64,000 nt of DNA from Klebsiella spallanzanii (GTDB lineage: Bacteria > Pseudomonadota > Gammaproteobacteria > Enterobacterales > Enterobacteriaceae): assembly GCF_902158555.1 (NCBI RefSeq), contig NZ_CABGGS010000043.1:186001-250000 (forward strand), read 5' to 3'. The notes beneath the pieces were generated by a model. That model searched no databases. It worked only from the letters and a program-made list of their open reading frames with translations, and was not told the DNA's origin. Both the position numbers and the translations under genes were made by a program. How positions within the stretch are numbered: position 1 is the first letter of the stretch; the number at the start of each line of letters is the position of its first letter. Positions 18,022 through 28,674 of the stretch are shown here, in pieces.

Positions 18022-19233
18022 TTTCCACTGCGCAACGGCCTCAATCCGCCGACGCGTCAGCTCTTCACGAATCTCTATTCCCTGAAAACCTTCCGCGACC
18101 ACTTCTTTGGTTGAGACCGATCGGGCGACTTCCCAGGCCTCCAGCAGCAGGCGTCCCTGAGGGTAATCACAGGCCTCAAAACCGGCGCGCCCGCGCACGT
18201 CAGCTTCGCTGGTTAAGGCGATTTGCCTGACCCGCTGTGGCTTGCGCCAGGCGTCGATATTATCGAACAGTTTGACCAGCGTTTTCGGTTGCAGCATGGG
18301 CAAGGTATGAATCAGATCGTGAAATTCGGCGACCAGTTTTGCCAGGTCGCGGATCTCATTGGGCACCCGCAGGCGAACGCAAAGCTGCTCGACCAGCTTA
18401 ACGCCCGCCGGGCCGTGGCCGTGATGGCGCGGCCAAAGTTCTTTTGGTGTCAATCCTTTGCCCAGGTCATGGCACAGGGTGGCGAAACGCACGTCAACCT
18501 CAGGGGAGAGCATTGCCGCCATGGTGACGGTCATCAGGGTATGCAAGCCAGTGTCGATTTCAGGGTGCCATTTTGCCGGGGCCGGTACGCCGTACAGGGC
18601 GTCGACTTCCGGGAACAGCACCTTGAGCGCCCGGCAGTCGCGTAAAGTCTGGAAGAAAACCTGCGGGTTACGGGTGGTAAGGGCGCTTTCTGTCTCTTTC
18701 CACACGCGTTCAGGCGTGAGGTGCGCAAGCTCACCGGCATCGGCCATTGCGCGCATCAGCGCCATGGTTTCATCGGCGATGCGAAATCCCAGATGCGCAT
18801 AGCGGGCGGCAAAACGCGCCACACGCAGAACGCGTAGCGGGTCTTCGCTAAAAGCGGGCGAGACATGACGCAGCAGGCGCTGGCGTAAATCAGCCTGGCC
18901 GCCGTAGGGATCGATAATCAGACCGTCAGCGCCCTGAGCCAGCGCATTGATCGTCAGATCGCGTCGCAATAGATCTTGTTCAAGGGTGACATCGGCAGCG
19001 GCATAGCAGGTAAAACCGGTATAACCGGATCCGGATTTCCGCTCAGTACGCGCCAGGGCATACTCTTCACGGCTTTGCGGATGAAGAAACACGGGAAAAT
19101 CGCGGCCTACCTGCTGGTAGCCCGCGTCGAGAAGCTGCTGAGGCGTGGCGCCGACCACGACCCAATCTTTATCTTTAACCGGTAGCTTTAATAACGCATC
19201 CCGCACTGCACCACCGACCAGATAAACCTTCAC
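17992..19233 (-). CDS. cca: Multifunctional CCA-adding tRNA nucleotidyltransferase
   Basis: Cca adds and repairs the 3' CCA of tRNAs and has 2'-phosphodiesterase, nucleotidase and phosphatase activity in its HD domain. The 413 residues (E. coli 412) show GGAVRD at 7-12, the metal-binding Asp21 and Asp23, the RRDLTINAL nucleotide-binding block, and the C-terminal CHDLGKG HD motif, which marks the gamma-proteobacterial long form. Confidence 0.98.
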   Translation of the reverse strand: MKVYLVGGAVRDALLKLPVKDKDWVVVGATPQQLLDAGYQQVGRDFPVFLHPQSREEYALARTERKSGSGYTGFTCYAAADVTLEQDLLRRDLTINALAQGADGLIIDPYGGQADLRQRLLRHVSPAFSEDPLRVLRVARFAARYAHLGFRIADETMALMRAMADAGELAHLTPERVWKETESALTTRNPQVFFQTLRDCRALKVLFPEVDALYGVPAPAKWHPEIDTGLHTLMTVTMAAMLSPEVDVRFATLCHDLGKGLTPKELWPRHHGHGPAGVKLVEQLCVRLRVPNEIRDLAKLVAEFHDLIHTLPMLQPKTLVKLFDNIDAWRKPQRVRQIALTSEADVRGRAGFEACDYPQGRLLLEAWEVARSVSTKEVVAEGFQGIEIREELTRRRIEAVAQWKEKRCPQPQD

Positions 19234-19293
19234 GCCTTACTCTCCCGTCTTCATTTTCTTACGATGATACGTAAGTCTGGCAGAGAAGACGAA

Positions 19294-19914
19294 TTAGTTC
19301 ATCCACCGGTCTTTGCGTTTACGGCTCGGTACCAGGTGCGGTAATACCAGACCGAGGATCAGACCGACGCCAAGCACGCCGCCGCCGTACATAAACCACT
19401 GCATGATAATGGTGCGCTGTTTGTCATCAAGCTGCAGATTGGCGGCATTTACCTTCTTCTGCGCGACAACCAGCTCGTTTTTCAGCTTTTGGTTCTCTTC
19501 TTTCAGGCCGTTGATGACGGCATCGCTGCCGGCGACTTTTTTCTGCATATCCGCCGTGCGTTGGTTCCAGGTGGTATCGATGTTGTTCAGTTTGTCTGTC
19601 AGGGTTTTGACCTGGTTTTCCAGGTCCGGTACGCGGATGCGCAGGCTGGGCTCGTTGCTCAGCTCTTTCAGTGGGATCCAGGCAGTACGGCCGCTGCTAT
19701 CGCGTACCTGAGCATAGTTAGTGCTGTCGTTGGTTTGTAGCACCGCGACTTCTTCCCCGGCGTTGATGGTTCCGACAAGACGATAGTTATCGCCCGGACC
19801 GCTGCGAACCCAGGTATTCAGTTCATCTGAAACGTAACGCTTTTCTTCCGCGTGAACCGCCGTGGCGGCGCTCAGCGCCAGCAAAGTCAATGTAATAAGG
19901 CGTAATTTTGGCAT
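19294..19914 (-). CDS. ygiM: SH3-domain protein YgiM, periplasmic with C-terminal membrane anchor
   Basis: The 206-residue product has a signal peptide (cut after about residue 22), a bacterial SH3b domain (about 27-90, WVRSGPGDNYRLVGTI), a coiled-coil stretch (about 95-165), and a C-terminal membrane helix (about 169-189) with a basic tail. The SH3b domain suggests cell-wall interaction. It lies 60 bases before cca on the same strand. The biochemical role is not established by the sequence. Confidence 0.93.
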   Translation of the reverse strand: MPKLRLITLTLLALSAATAVHAEEKRYVSDELNTWVRSGPGDNYRLVGTINAGEEVAVLQTNDSTNYAQVRDSSGRTAWIPLKELSNEPSLRIRVPDLENQVKTLTDKLNNIDTTWNQRTADMQKKVAGSDAVINGLKEENQKLKNELVVAQKKVNAANLQLDDKQRTIIMQWFMYGGGVLGVGLILGLVLPHLVPSRKRKDRWMN

Positions 19915-20128
19915 CAGGTCATCGTTTGGTCATAAAAAGTTGAACGATAGTAGTGGCATCGCCGAAGCGACGCAAAGTTTTCCGCCACAATCGGAATCAT
20001 CCATCAGGTGGCCCGGCAAAATGCGCATTGCATGGCGATTCGCCGCAAAATACTATTTACTGACAAGAAATATCGTTGTTAGTTCGCCGCAATTTCCCGG
20101 CACAGCATATAAGCGGAAGAATTCAGTC

Positions 20129-21427
20129 ATGGCTCAAGAAATCGAATTAAAGTTTATCGTTGCTCAAGATGGCGTTGACGCGCTGCGTCAGCAGCTTAAT
20201 GCGCTGGAGGCAAAGCACACGCCCGCGGGTCAACTGCTGAATATTTACTACGAAACGGCGGATAACTGGCTGCGCCGCCACGATATGGGGCTGCGCATTC
20301 GCGGTGACCAGGAGCGTTATGAAATGACGCTGAAAATCGCCGGGCGCGTAGTGGGCGGGCTGCATCAGCGCCCGGAATATAACATTCCGCTGGAAAAACC
20401 AGAGTTGGCGCTGGAGTTACTACCGACTGATGTCTGGCCGAATGGCGAACTGCCAGCGGAACTTGCGCAGAACGTTCAACCGCTTTTCAGCACCGATTTT
20501 GAGCGTGAAAGATGGGTGGTGAAGGAGGGCGATAGCGAAATTGAAATTGCTCTTGATCGCGGTGAAGTTAAAGCCGGTGAGCATCAGGAACCGATTTGCG
20601 AACTGGAGCTGGAACTCTTGTCCGGTAATACGCAGGACATTCTGACTCTTGCTCGTCGTCTTCTGGATACTGGCGTACTGCGTCAGGGAAGCCTGAGTAA
20701 AGCAGCGCGTGGTTATCATCTGGCGCAGGGCAATGAAGAACGTCCGCTGACGGCGTTATCTATCCTTCGCGTCGCGCCGAAGGCCAGCGTAGAACAGGGG
20801 CTGGAAGCGGCGCTGGAAAGCGCGCTGGCGCACTGGTTGTATCATGATGAAGTCCTTAATCGTGGCAATTCGAAAGCGAAAGCAGAGATTTTGCACGCCA
20901 TCGCCCGCGTGCGGCATGCGCTGGTATTGTTTGGCGGCATTGTCCCGCGTAAGGCCACCACGCTGCTGCGTGAGCGTTTGAACGAAGCCGAGGCGGCGCT
21001 GGCGGAGGCCGAAACGGCCCAGGCAGCGCTTTTCAGCGTGGCGGCAGTCAGAGCGAAGCTGGCGCTCACCGATCTGCTGATAAACCGCGGCTGGCGCCCT
21101 TTCCTGAATGCTGCCGGAGAGCAAAAAATTGCTGGTTCGTTTAAACGCTTCGCTGACATTCAGCTCTCCAGAGCGTCGGCAGAGCTGAAAAACGCTTTCC
21201 GTCAGGTATCGGGCGACGATTATAGCGATCAGCTTCCGCGCTTAACCCGCGAGATTGACACCGTTCAACTGTTGTCCGGGGCCTATATAGACGTTGCAGG
21301 CTCCTGGCTGGAAAATTGGCAGGAAACCCGCCGGGCGATAGCGCATAACGATAGCAGCGTTGTCGAGTATTTTCGTCGCCAGGCGCTGGCAGCAGAGCCG
21401 TTCTGGCTGCATAGTGGAAAACGATAA
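20129..21427 (+). CDS. ygiF: Inorganic triphosphatase (CYTH-CHAD protein)
   Basis: YgiF hydrolyses inorganic tripolyphosphate. The start at 20129 gives MAQEIELKF, placing the ExExK motif of the CYTH domain at residues 4-8, and 432 residues in total (E. coli 433). The CYTH tunnel domain spans about 1-200. The C-terminal alpha-helical CHAD domain (about 215-430) has conserved histidines and is thought to bind polyphosphate. It is divergent from ygiM and lies 23 bases before glnE. Confidence 0.96.
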   Translation: MAQEIELKFIVAQDGVDALRQQLNALEAKHTPAGQLLNIYYETADNWLRRHDMGLRIRGDQERYEMTLKIAGRVVGGLHQRPEYNIPLEKPELALELLPTDVWPNGELPAELAQNVQPLFSTDFERERWVVKEGDSEIEIALDRGEVKAGEHQEPICELELELLSGNTQDILTLARRLLDTGVLRQGSLSKAARGYHLAQGNEERPLTALSILRVAPKASVEQGLEAALESALAHWLYHDEVLNRGNSKAKAEILHAIARVRHALVLFGGIVPRKATTLLRERLNEAEAALAEAETAQAALFSVAAVRAKLALTDLLINRGWRPFLNAAGEQKIAGSFKRFADIQLSRASAELKNAFRQVSGDDYSDQLPRLTREIDTVQLLSGAYIDVAGSWLENWQETRRAIAHNDSSVVEYFRRQALAAEPFWLHSGKR

Positions 21428-21450
21428 TTTCAGGCCAGGGAGCCCCTAAG

Positions 21451-24285
21451 ATGCCGCTTTCTTCGCAGTTACAGCAGCACTGGCAGACGGTAGTAGACCG
21501 ACTGCCAGCGGATTTTCCCGTATCGACGTTGAGTGAGCAGGCGCAATCGGTGATGGCATTCAGCGATTTCGTCGAACAAAGTTTGAGCGCTCAGCCGCAG
21601 TGGTTGACGGAACTTGAAAGCTCGCCGCCCGAGGCGCAGGAGTGGCGTCACTACGCAGATTGGTTGCAGGTTCGCCTCGCGGAGGTGAACGATGAAGCCG
21701 CGTTAATGCGTGAGCTGCGCCAGTTTCGCCGCTGGATTATGGTACGAATCGCCTGGGCACAGGCGCTATCGCTGGTCAGCGAAGAGAGCAGTTTGCAGCA
21801 GCTTAGCGCGCTGGCGGAGACGTTAATCGTTGCCGCTCGCGACTGGCTTTACGCCGCCTGCTGCCGCGAATGGGGCACTCCGTGTAATGCTGAAGGTTCG
21901 CCGCAGCCGCTACTGATCCTCGGGATGGGCAAACTTGGCGGCGGTGAGCTGAATTTCTCCTCCGATATCGACCTGATTTTCGCCTGGCCGGAGCACGGTT
22001 CCACGCGCGGCGGGCGTCGTGAGCTGGATAACGCCCAGTTCTTTACCCGTCTTGGGCAGCGCCTGATTAAAGTACTGGATCAGCCGACGCAAGATGGGTT
22101 TGTCTACCGTGTGGATATGCGCCTGCGGCCGTTTGGCGATAGTGGTCCACTGGTGCTCAGCTTTGCCGCGCTGGAGGACTATTACCAGGAGCAAGGACGC
22201 GACTGGGAGCGCTATGCGATGGTGAAGGCGCGAATTATGGGCGATAACGATGGCACTTATGCCAGCGAGCTGCGCGCCATGCTGCGACCTTTTGTCTTCC
22301 GTCGCTATATTGATTTCAGCGTGATTCAGTCCCTGCGTAACATGAAGGGAATGATTGCCCGTGAAGTGCGCCGCCGGGGGCTGAAGGACAATATCAAGCT
22401 TGGGGCGGGCGGTATCCGCGAAGTTGAGTTTATCGTCCAGGTCTTCCAGTTGATTCGCGGTGGGCGTGAGCCGATGCTGCAACAGCGGGCTCTGCTGCCG
22501 ACGTTGGCCGCCATCGAAGAACTGCATTTACTGCCGGAAGGCGATGCAGCAGAGTTGCGCGAAGCCTATCTGTTTTTACGTCGCCTGGAAAACCTGCTGC
22601 AAAGCATCAACGATGAGCAGACGCAAACTCTACCGCAGGATGAGCTTAATCGCGCCCGGCTGGCGTGGGGGATGGGCGTCGCTGATTGGGATACGCTTAG
22701 CACACGGCTGGCGAAGCAGATGGCTAACGTGCGGCGCGTCTTTAATGAATTGATTGGCGATGATGAATCGCAGTCACCGGATGAACAGCTCGAAGAGTAC
22801 TGGCGCGAGCTGTGGCAGGACGCATTGCAGGAGGACGATACCAGTCCGGCGCTGGCGCATCTTGCTGATAACGATCGTCGCAGCGTGCTGGCGCTGATTG
22901 CCGATTTTCGTAAAGAGCTGGATCGGCGCACCATTGGCCCACGCGGTCGTCAGGTGCTTGACCAACTGATGCCGCATCTGCTCAGTGAAATTTGCTCACG
23001 TGCGGATGCACCGGTACCGCTGGCGCGCATTACGCCGCTGCTGACTGGGATTGTTACCCGTACAACCTATCTGGAGCTGTTGAGCGAATTCCCCGGCGCG
23101 TTAAAGCATCTGATTAGCTTATGCGCAGCTTCGCCGATGGTCGCCAGCCAGCTGGCGCGTCACCCGCTGCTGCTGGATGAACTGCTGGATCCAAACACCC
23201 TCTATCAGCCGACGGCCACCGACGCCTACCGCGATGAGCTGCGCCAGTATCTGCTGCGCGTACCAGAAGAGGATGAAGAACAACAGTTGGAGGCTCTGCG
23301 CCAGTTTAAGCAGGCTCAACTGCTGCATATTGCCGCCGCCGATATTGCCGGGACGCTGCCGGTGATGAAAGTGAGCGATCACTTAACCTGGTTGGCGGAG
23401 GCGATGATTGACGCGGTAGTCCAGCAGGCGTGGTTGCAGATGGTGGCTCGCTACGGGCAGCCGACGCACCTTCACGATCGTCAAGGGCGCGGTTTTGCGG
23501 TGGTTGGCTACGGTAAGCTGGGGGGTTGGGAACTGGGCTACAGTTCTGACCTCGATCTGGTGTTCCTGCACGACTGCCCAATGGAAGTGATGACCGACGG
23601 CGAGCGCGAAATCGACGGACGTCAGTTTTATCTGCGTCTGGCCCAGCGCATCATGCACCTTTTCAGCACCCGTACCTCTTCGGGCATTCTGTACGAAGTG
23701 GACGCTCGCTTACGTCCTTCAGGTGCGGCGGGTATGCTGGTGACGACGGCTGATTCATTTGCCGATTATCAGCAAAACGAGGCCTGGACCTGGGAACATC
23801 AGGCGCTGGTTCGCGCCCGCGTAGTGTATGGCGATCCTGAACTTCAGGCGCGTTTTGATGACATTCGCCGGGATATTCTCACTACACCGCGTGAAGGGGA
23901 AAAACTGCAAACCGAAGTGCGGGAAATGCGTGAAAAAATGCGCGCGCATCTCGGTAATAAGCATCCCGATCGTTTTGATATTAAAGCTGATGCTGGTGGG
24001 ATCACGGATATTGAATTTATTACCCAGTATCTGGTCCTACGCTATGCCAGCGATAAACCGAAGCTGACGCGCTGGTCCGATAACGTACGTATTCTGGAAC
24101 TACTGGCGCAGAACGACATTATGGACGATGCAGAGGCGAGGGCGCTAACTCACGCCTACACCACGCTTCGCGATGCGCTACACCATCTGGCGTTGCAGGA
24201 GCAGCCGGGCAGCGTGGAGCCAGAGGCGTTTGGCCAGGAACGGGCTCAGGTCAACGCCAGCTGGCAGAAGTGGTTGATGGCTTAA
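21451..24285 (+). CDS. glnE: Bifunctional glutamine synthetase adenylyltransferase/adenylyl-removing enzyme
   Basis: GlnE attaches AMP to glutamine synthetase when glutamine is high and removes it when nitrogen is scarce, under PII control. The 944 residues (E. coli 946) contain two nucleotidyltransferase cores with the same signature: [16 protein letters not shown] around residues 157-175 (adenylyl-removing half) and [16 protein letters not shown] around 685-703 (adenylylating half). It lies between ygiF and hldE as in E. coli. Confidence 0.98.
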   Translation: MPLSSQLQQHWQTVVDRLPADFPVSTLSEQAQSVMAFSDFVEQSLSAQPQWLTELESSPPEAQEWRHYADWLQVRLAEVNDEAALMRELRQFRRWIMVRIAWAQALSLVSEESSLQQLSALAETLIVAARDWLYAACCREWGTPCNAEGSPQPLLILGMGKLGGGELNFSSDIDLIFAWPEHGSTRGGRRELDNAQFFTRLGQRLIKVLDQPTQDGFVYRVDMRLRPFGDSGPLVLSFAALEDYYQEQGRDWERYAMVKARIMGDNDGTYASELRAMLRPFVFRRYIDFSVIQSLRNMKGMIAREVRRRGLKDNIKLGAGGIREVEFIVQVFQLIRGGREPMLQQRALLPTLAAIEELHLLPEGDAAELREAYLFLRRLENLLQSINDEQTQTLPQDELNRARLAWGMGVADWDTLSTRLAKQMANVRRVFNELIGDDESQSPDEQLEEYWRELWQDALQEDDTSPALAHLADNDRRSVLALIADFRKELDRRTIGPRGRQVLDQLMPHLLSEICSRADAPVPLARITPLLTGIVTRTTYLELLSEFPGALKHLISLCAASPMVASQLARHPLLLDELLDPNTLYQPTATDAYRDELRQYLLRVPEEDEEQQLEALRQFKQAQLLHIAAADIAGTLPVMKVSDHLTWLAEAMIDAVVQQAWLQMVARYGQPTHLHDRQGRGFAVVGYGKLGGWELGYSSDLDLVFLHDCPMEVMTDGEREIDGRQFYLRLAQRIMHLFSTRTSSGILYEVDARLRPSGAAGMLVTTADSFADYQQNEAWTWEHQALVRARVVYGDPELQARFDDIRRDILTTPREGEKLQTEVREMREKMRAHLGNKHPDRFDIKADAGGITDIEFITQYLVLRYASDKPKLTRWSDNVRILELLAQNDIMDDAEARALTHAYTTLRDALHHLALQEQPGSVEPEAFGQERAQVNASWQKWLMA

Positions 24286-24343
24286 CTATAAAACCGGGTG
24301 TGCTATTATCGCGCGCAAAGTTTGCATCTCGCAGGAGAGAGTA

Positions 24344-25780
24344 ATGAAAGTAACGCTGCCAGAGTTTGAACGTGCAGGAGTGTTAGTGGTTGGCGATGTG
24401 ATGTTGGACCGCTACTGGTATGGCCCCACCAGCCGAATTTCACCGGAAGCGCCGGTGCCGGTGGTGAAGGTGGAAAACATCGAAGAACGCCCTGGCGGCG
24501 CAGCAAACGTGGCGATGAATATCGCTTCTCTCGGCGCAACCTCTCGCCTGGTTGGCCTGACCGGCATTGATGATGCCGCCCGAGCGCTGAGTAAAGCGCT
24601 GGCCGACGTTAACGTGAAATGCGATTTTGTGTCCGTCCCGACGCACCCGACCATTACCAAACTGCGAGTGCTGTCGCGTAACCAACAGCTGATTCGCCTC
24701 GATTTCGAAGAGGGATTCTCCGGCGTTGACCCGCAGCCGATGCACGAGCGTATTCAGCAGGCGCTGAGCGCTATTGGCGCGCTGGTGCTGTCTGATTACG
24801 CTAAAGGCGCGCTGACCAGCGTCCAGACCATGATTAAGCTGGCTCGTGGCGCGGGCGTTCCTGTGCTGATCGACCCGAAAGGTACTGATTTTGAACGTTA
24901 TCGCGGCGCGACGCTTTTGACGCCAAATCTCTCCGAGTTTGAGGCGGTAGCGGGCAAGTGTAAGGATGAAGCGGAAATCGTTGAGCGCGGGATGAAAATC
25001 ATCGCTGATTTCGACCTGTCCGCGCTGCTGGTGACTCGCTCAGAGCAGGGTATGACGCTGCTGCAGCCGGGCAAACCGCCGCTGCATATGCCGACTCAGG
25101 CGCAGGAAGTCTATGACGTGACCGGCGCGGGCGATACGGTTATTGGCGTGCTGGCGGCGACGCTGGCTTCCGGCAATACGCTGGAAGAAGCCTGCTACTT
25201 CGCCAATGCGGCGGCTGGCGTGGTGGTCGGTAAGCTCGGCACCTCTACCGTTTCACCTATCGAACTGGAGAACGCGGTGCGCGGGCGTTCAGAGACCGGT
25301 TTTGGCGTGATGAGTGAAGAAGAACTCAAGCTGGCCGTAGCCGCAGCGCGTAAGCGCGGTGAGAAAGTCGTGATGACCAACGGTGTGTTCGATATCCTGC
25401 ATGCGGGTCATGTCTCCTATTTGGCTAACGCGCGCAAGTTGGGCGATCGCCTGATCGTTGCGGTGAACAGCGATGCTTCTACCAAACGCCTGAAAGGCGA
25501 GTTTCGTCCCGTTAACCCGCTGGATCAGCGGATGATCGTGCTGGGCGCGCTGGAAGCCGTCGACTGGGTAGTCTCCTTTGAAGAAGATACGCCGCAGCGG
25601 CTGATCGCCGGAATTCTGCCGGATCTGTTAGTGAAAGGTGGCGACTATAAGCCAGAACAAATTGCCGGTAGCGAAGAGGTATGGGCAAACGGCGGCGAGG
25701 TGCTGGTGCTCAACTTCGAAGATGGCTGCTCGACAACCAACATCATCAAGAAGATCCAAAAAGATAACGAAAAATCATGA
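24344..25780 (+). CDS. hldE: Bifunctional heptose 7-phosphate kinase/heptose 1-phosphate adenylyltransferase
   Basis: HldE phosphorylates and then adenylylates D-glycero-beta-D-manno-heptose for lipopolysaccharide inner core synthesis. The N-terminal ribokinase-like domain has [11 protein letters not shown] and the GAGDT catalytic motif near residue 262. The C-terminal cytidylyltransferase-type domain has [12 protein letters not shown] near 345-356 with the HxGH signature. The 478 residues match E. coli (477). A GGAGAGAG ribosome-binding site precedes the ATG. Confidence 0.98.
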   Translation: MKVTLPEFERAGVLVVGDVMLDRYWYGPTSRISPEAPVPVVKVENIEERPGGAANVAMNIASLGATSRLVGLTGIDDAARALSKALADVNVKCDFVSVPTHPTITKLRVLSRNQQLIRLDFEEGFSGVDPQPMHERIQQALSAIGALVLSDYAKGALTSVQTMIKLARGAGVPVLIDPKGTDFERYRGATLLTPNLSEFEAVAGKCKDEAEIVERGMKIIADFDLSALLVTRSEQGMTLLQPGKPPLHMPTQAQEVYDVTGAGDTVIGVLAATLASGNTLEEACYFANAAAGVVVGKLGTSTVSPIELENAVRGRSETGFGVMSEEELKLAVAAARKRGEKVVMTNGVFDILHAGHVSYLANARKLGDRLIVAVNSDASTKRLKGEFRPVNPLDQRMIVLGALEAVDWVVSFEEDTPQRLIAGILPDLLVKGGDYKPEQIAGSEEVWANGGEVLVLNFEDGCSTTNIIKKIQKDNEKS

Positions 25781-25826
25781 ATGCTGAAGGCGCATCGCGC
25801 ATTTCGCTTTGATGCGCTCCTCGCTG

Positions 25827-25855
25827 TTGACGCTGCTGTTTTTTCGACCTAAAGT
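25827..25855 (+). promoter_or_regulatory. Sigma-70 promoter of the Sib antisense RNA
   Basis: TTGACG (25827-25832) and TAAAGT (25850-25855) are separated by exactly 17 bases. The expected start is near 25862, where the Sib-like sequence begins. Confidence 0.75.
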
Positions 25856-25901
25856 AAAGGAATAAGGGTGAGAGGGGATTTCTCCCCCCTCTGATTGACT
25901 G

Positions 25902-25961
25902 TTAGAAAGTCGGGAAACTTATCAGTAACAGCACAACCAGTATGATGACTAGCTTCATCAT
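25902..25961 (-). CDS. ibs: Ibs-family type I toxin, 19 residues
   Basis: The open frame ATG ATG AAG ... TTC TAA encodes MMKLVIILVVLLLISFPTF. This is a very short, entirely hydrophobic peptide almost identical to E. coli Ibs toxins, which insert into the inner membrane and depolarise it. It is antisense to sib. The normal toxin leader upstream of the start codon is replaced by the end of an ERIC element. A ribosome-binding-like TAGGG from the ERIC terminus lies about six bases upstream of the first ATG. Whether it is still transcribed is unknown. Confidence 0.9.
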   Translation of the reverse strand: MMKLVIILVVLLLISFPTF

Positions 25962-25962
25962 T

Positions 25963-26088
25963 TACCCTAAATAATTCGAGTTGCAGGAAGGCGGCAAGTG
26001 AACGAATCCCGATGAACTTAGTAAACTAAGTGATTCGGGTGAGAGAACGTAGCTAACACACCTGCAACTTGAAGTATGACAGGTATAA
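25963..26088. repeat. ERIC element inserted in the ibs/sib toxin-antitoxin locus
   Basis: This full-length ERIC begins TACCCTAAATAATTCGAGTT and ends GAAGTATGACAGGTATA. Removing it rejoins CATCAT with AACCCTTTCC, restoring the sequence order of E. coli sib genes. It therefore inserted at a TA dinucleotide after the locus was in place. Confidence 0.9.
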
Positions 26089-26101
26089 CCCTTTCCTTAT
26101 T

Positions 26102-26127
26102 AAAGCCCCTTCTTCGGGAGGGGCTTT
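26102..26127 (+). terminator. Sib RNA terminator hairpin
   Basis: AAAGCCCCT (26102-26110) pairs with AGGGGCTTT (26119-26127) around TCTTCGGG, as in E. coli Sib RNAs. Confidence 0.85.
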
Positions 26128-26272
26128 CCCGTTTCAGCCCCTTGCTGACACCGCGATTGTTAGCGAGCGCCCCGACAGGCACAAGAGCTTTCCCTTTCTG
26201 ATTTTTTATTACTAGAGCGTTCACGCAAAAACAGCGTGCCTGACGTTGAAAGGGCGTGCGCGGGATAAAAAA

Positions 26273-26297
26273 ATCCCCGACTTCAGGGGCCGGGGAT
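26273..26297 (-). terminator. yqiJK operon terminator
   Basis: Read leftward, ATCCCCG...CGGGGAT is followed by a run of seven T. It lies 30 bases after the yqiK stop. Confidence 0.85.
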
Positions 26298-26327
26298 GAG
26301 ATGTTTAGCGATTTTAACGGGAAGCGA

Positions 26328-28016
26328 TTATGCTTCTTTCTCCACTGATTCCTCAGCTGGCTCGATCGCTGCTGGTGAATTTAACGGCGTGGTCAGGGCG
26401 TTAAGCGAACCGCCAGAAAGGCCAATTTCATTTAACAGCGAATCAATCAGCGGCGCTTGAGTACGATAGGCAAGCGCTGCGGACAACGCCTGCTCCGCCA
26501 GATTTCCGCTGCCTGTAGCGACGGTGGCGTTTTCCGCGCCCCCGGCGCTGCCGCCTCGGTTAAGGCCGTCAACCTGAATAATCTTGATACCGTCAATGGA
26601 CTTCATCGGTTCAACGGATTTCTCGATGACCGCTGGAAGTGATTGCAGCAGCGCCAGTTTGAACTTCAGGCTGGTCTGCTGATCGGAAAGCACGTTGATA
26701 GCATCGTTAAGTGCGCGCTGGGCTTCCGCCTCCGCCAGGCCTTTTTTCTTCGCAGCTTCCGCCAGCTCGACGATTGCTGCCGCCTGTAGCTCTGCCGCTT
26801 CTTTTTCCGCTTTTGCCCGCACCGTCAGCTCGACAGCCTGGGTTTCCGCATCCTGAGAGGCGGCGATTAACGCAACCTGCTTCGCACGATCGGCTTCTGC
26901 CGTCTGGCGCGTGGTTTCAACGTTTTGCTGCGCGCGTACGGATTCGGCCAGCGCGTCGTTTGCACGTGCTTCCGCCTGGGATTGCTGTTCAGATTTTGCG
27001 GCGATGGCGATAGATTTTGTCTGATTCGCAATTTCCGTTGCCTGCTGCTGCTCAATTTCTTTAATGCGGATTTCCCGTTCCGCTTCGACCTTCTTGGTCC
27101 GAACAATCTGCTCGCGTTCGATTTCGCTTTCCTGAATCTGACGCTCGGCCTGGATGCGCGTTTGTTCTGCTTCGCGATGGCGTTCAGCTTCAAAAGCGGC
27201 GATTTTTGCATTTTGCTCGGCGGTGCGGGTTTTCACCTGCTGCTCCTGCTCAAGCGTCATAAACGCTTCTTGCTGTGCGATTTCGAGTTTGCGCGACAGA
27301 GCATCGCGGTTTTTTTCCCGCACGGCGACTTCAATATCCTGCTCGACTTCATTACGTTCGCGACGACGACGTTCTGTCTCCTGGGTGAGTTTAGTTAAAC
27401 CTTCGGCGTCAAAGGCGTTATTGGGGTTGAAGTGCTCTTTCGATGTCTGGTTGAAGTTTGTTAACGAGACGCTTTCCAGCTCCAGGCCGTTTTTGGATAA
27501 GTCTTCGGCAACGGTATTTTGCACGCCCTGAACGAAGTTTTCGCGTGTATCTTGTAGTTCATGCATGGTCATTTGCGCCGCAGTGGCGCGCAGGGCGTCG
27601 ACAAATTTATCCTCGACCAGTATGCGCAGATCTTCCGGTGACAACGTTCGTTGACCGAGGGTTTGCGCTGCGGTAGCAATACCTTCGATAGACGGTTTAA
27701 CCCTGACGAAGAAGGCCACAACAACGTCGACGCGCATACGATCCTTGGTGATCAGGCTGTCGGCGGTGGAGCGGCTAACTTCAAGCTTCAGGGTATTCAT
27801 GTTGATCGGAATGATTTCGTGGAAAATAGGCATGGAAATGGCTCCGCCGCTCATGACCACCTTTTGCCCGCCAAGACCTGTACGAACAAAGGCCTGCTCC
27901 GCAGAAGCTCGTCGATAGAGTCTGGCAAAGATAATACCGATAACTAATAGAACAACGACGGCAACACCCGCCGTAAACATCCATGAGGGGAATAAGCCAG
28001 TAATGCTATCCATCAT
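26328..28016 (-). CDS. yqiK: Flotillin-like inner-membrane protein YqiK
   Basis: YqiK is a bacterial flotillin of the SPFH/band 7 family, linked to membrane microdomains. The 562 residues have one N-terminal membrane helix (about 12-32), an SPFH domain (about 40-230), a long Glu/Ala/Arg-rich coiled coil (about 230-470), and an oligomerisation tail. An AAGGAGG ribosome-binding site precedes two adjacent ATG codons, so the start is known within one residue. It follows yqiJ by 28 bases. Confidence 0.95.
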   Translation of the reverse strand: MMDSITGLFPSWMFTAGVAVVVLLVIGIIFARLYRRASAEQAFVRTGLGGQKVVMSGGAISMPIFHEIIPINMNTLKLEVSRSTADSLITKDRMRVDVVVAFFVRVKPSIEGIATAAQTLGQRTLSPEDLRILVEDKFVDALRATAAQMTMHELQDTRENFVQGVQNTVAEDLSKNGLELESVSLTNFNQTSKEHFNPNNAFDAEGLTKLTQETERRRRERNEVEQDIEVAVREKNRDALSRKLEIAQQEAFMTLEQEQQVKTRTAEQNAKIAAFEAERHREAEQTRIQAERQIQESEIEREQIVRTKKVEAEREIRIKEIEQQQATEIANQTKSIAIAAKSEQQSQAEARANDALAESVRAQQNVETTRQTAEADRAKQVALIAASQDAETQAVELTVRAKAEKEAAELQAAAIVELAEAAKKKGLAEAEAQRALNDAINVLSDQQTSLKFKLALLQSLPAVIEKSVEPMKSIDGIKIIQVDGLNRGGSAGGAENATVATGSGNLAEQALSAALAYRTQAPLIDSLLNEIGLSGGSLNALTTPLNSPAAIEPAEESVEKEA

Positions 28017-28044
28017 GTAACCTCCTTATTTATGAGAAATGAAA

Positions 28045-28674
28045 TTATAAAATATGTGGCCAGGGGTTAAGCTCGGCTAAATAACGCGTTGAGGTAAGCC
28101 GAAGAATAATCAGCACTCTATCCCCTCTTTTAAACGTTTTACCTTCTTCAGGTTCCAGTAATAAATAATGCGTCTGGCCGAATTTATCTGTAAATTTTCC
28201 TTCGCATGGACGGCCCGATTCGGCAAAATGGCCGGTAATAATCGCCATACCACCAATAAAGTCATCTTCGGTAATCGCGGTGGTTTCATCCAGCGGCAAC
28301 CACGGTGCAATGGCTTTTCCCGTGTAGTGTACTGCGATGCCGGAAACCAGAAGACATGCTGGCGCTAGCAGAAAATTACTCAACGGCGATTGCGTCAGGC
28401 TCACCCAGGCGTGCTGGATGATGATGCCGAGAAAACCAAAGTATCCCCCGAGTAGGCAAAGTACGACAAGTGCCGGAATTCGTCCGATATTCAGATAATG
28501 AAGAACCTGGCCGATGTTACCGGAAGTTAAAGAGTCAAAATGATTTAAATGCGCATCAATAATGCCGGAAAGCAGATGTCCGAAAATAAGCGCGATGATT
28601 TCAAGAAGGCCAATAAGGAGTACGAATGATAGTGCGAAAAGATAAGGGTTGTTGTATTCGGAAAATATATGCAT
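28045..28674 (-). CDS. yqiJ: YqiJ membrane protein with OB-fold (NfeD-like) C-terminus
   Basis: The 209-residue product has three to four membrane helices (about 10-37, 65-90, 103-125) and a soluble C-terminal beta-rich domain (about 145-209) resembling the OB fold of NfeD proteins, which commonly pair with flotillins. Gene order yqiJ-yqiK is conserved from E. coli. The role as a flotillin partner is inferred from the context. Confidence 0.92.
   Translation of the reverse strand: MHIFSEYNNPYLFALSFVLLIGLLEIIALIFGHLLSGIIDAHLNHFDSLTSGNIGQVLHYLNIGRIPALVVLCLLGGYFGFLGIIIQHAWVSLTQSPLSNFLLAPACLLVSGIAVHYTGKAIAPWLPLDETTAITEDDFIGGMAIITGHFAESGRPCEGKFTDKFGQTHYLLLEPEEGKTFKRGDRVLIILRLTSTRYLAELNPWPHIL

Larger units (their letters stand above)
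25862..26130 (+). ncRNA. sib: Sib (QUAD) antisense antitoxin RNA, enlarged by an internal ERIC element
   Basis: Sib RNAs of about 140 nt repress the Ibs toxins by full antisense pairing. The left part (25862-25962), starting ATAAGGGTGAG and fully complementary to the ibs coding sequence, and the right part (26089-26130), containing CCTTTCC and the terminator, match E. coli Sib. The locus also occupies the hldE-yqiK interval, as sibD and sibE do in K-12. Between the two parts lies an ERIC element of about 126 bases. If transcription reads through, the RNA would be about 270 nt. The 5' target-recognition region over ibs is intact; the natural 3' domain is displaced. Confidence 0.85.

Noticed and set aside
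26018-26224. Open frame of 68 codons on the minus strand
   Set aside because: Runs through the ERIC element and the sib terminator, so it is repeat-derived.
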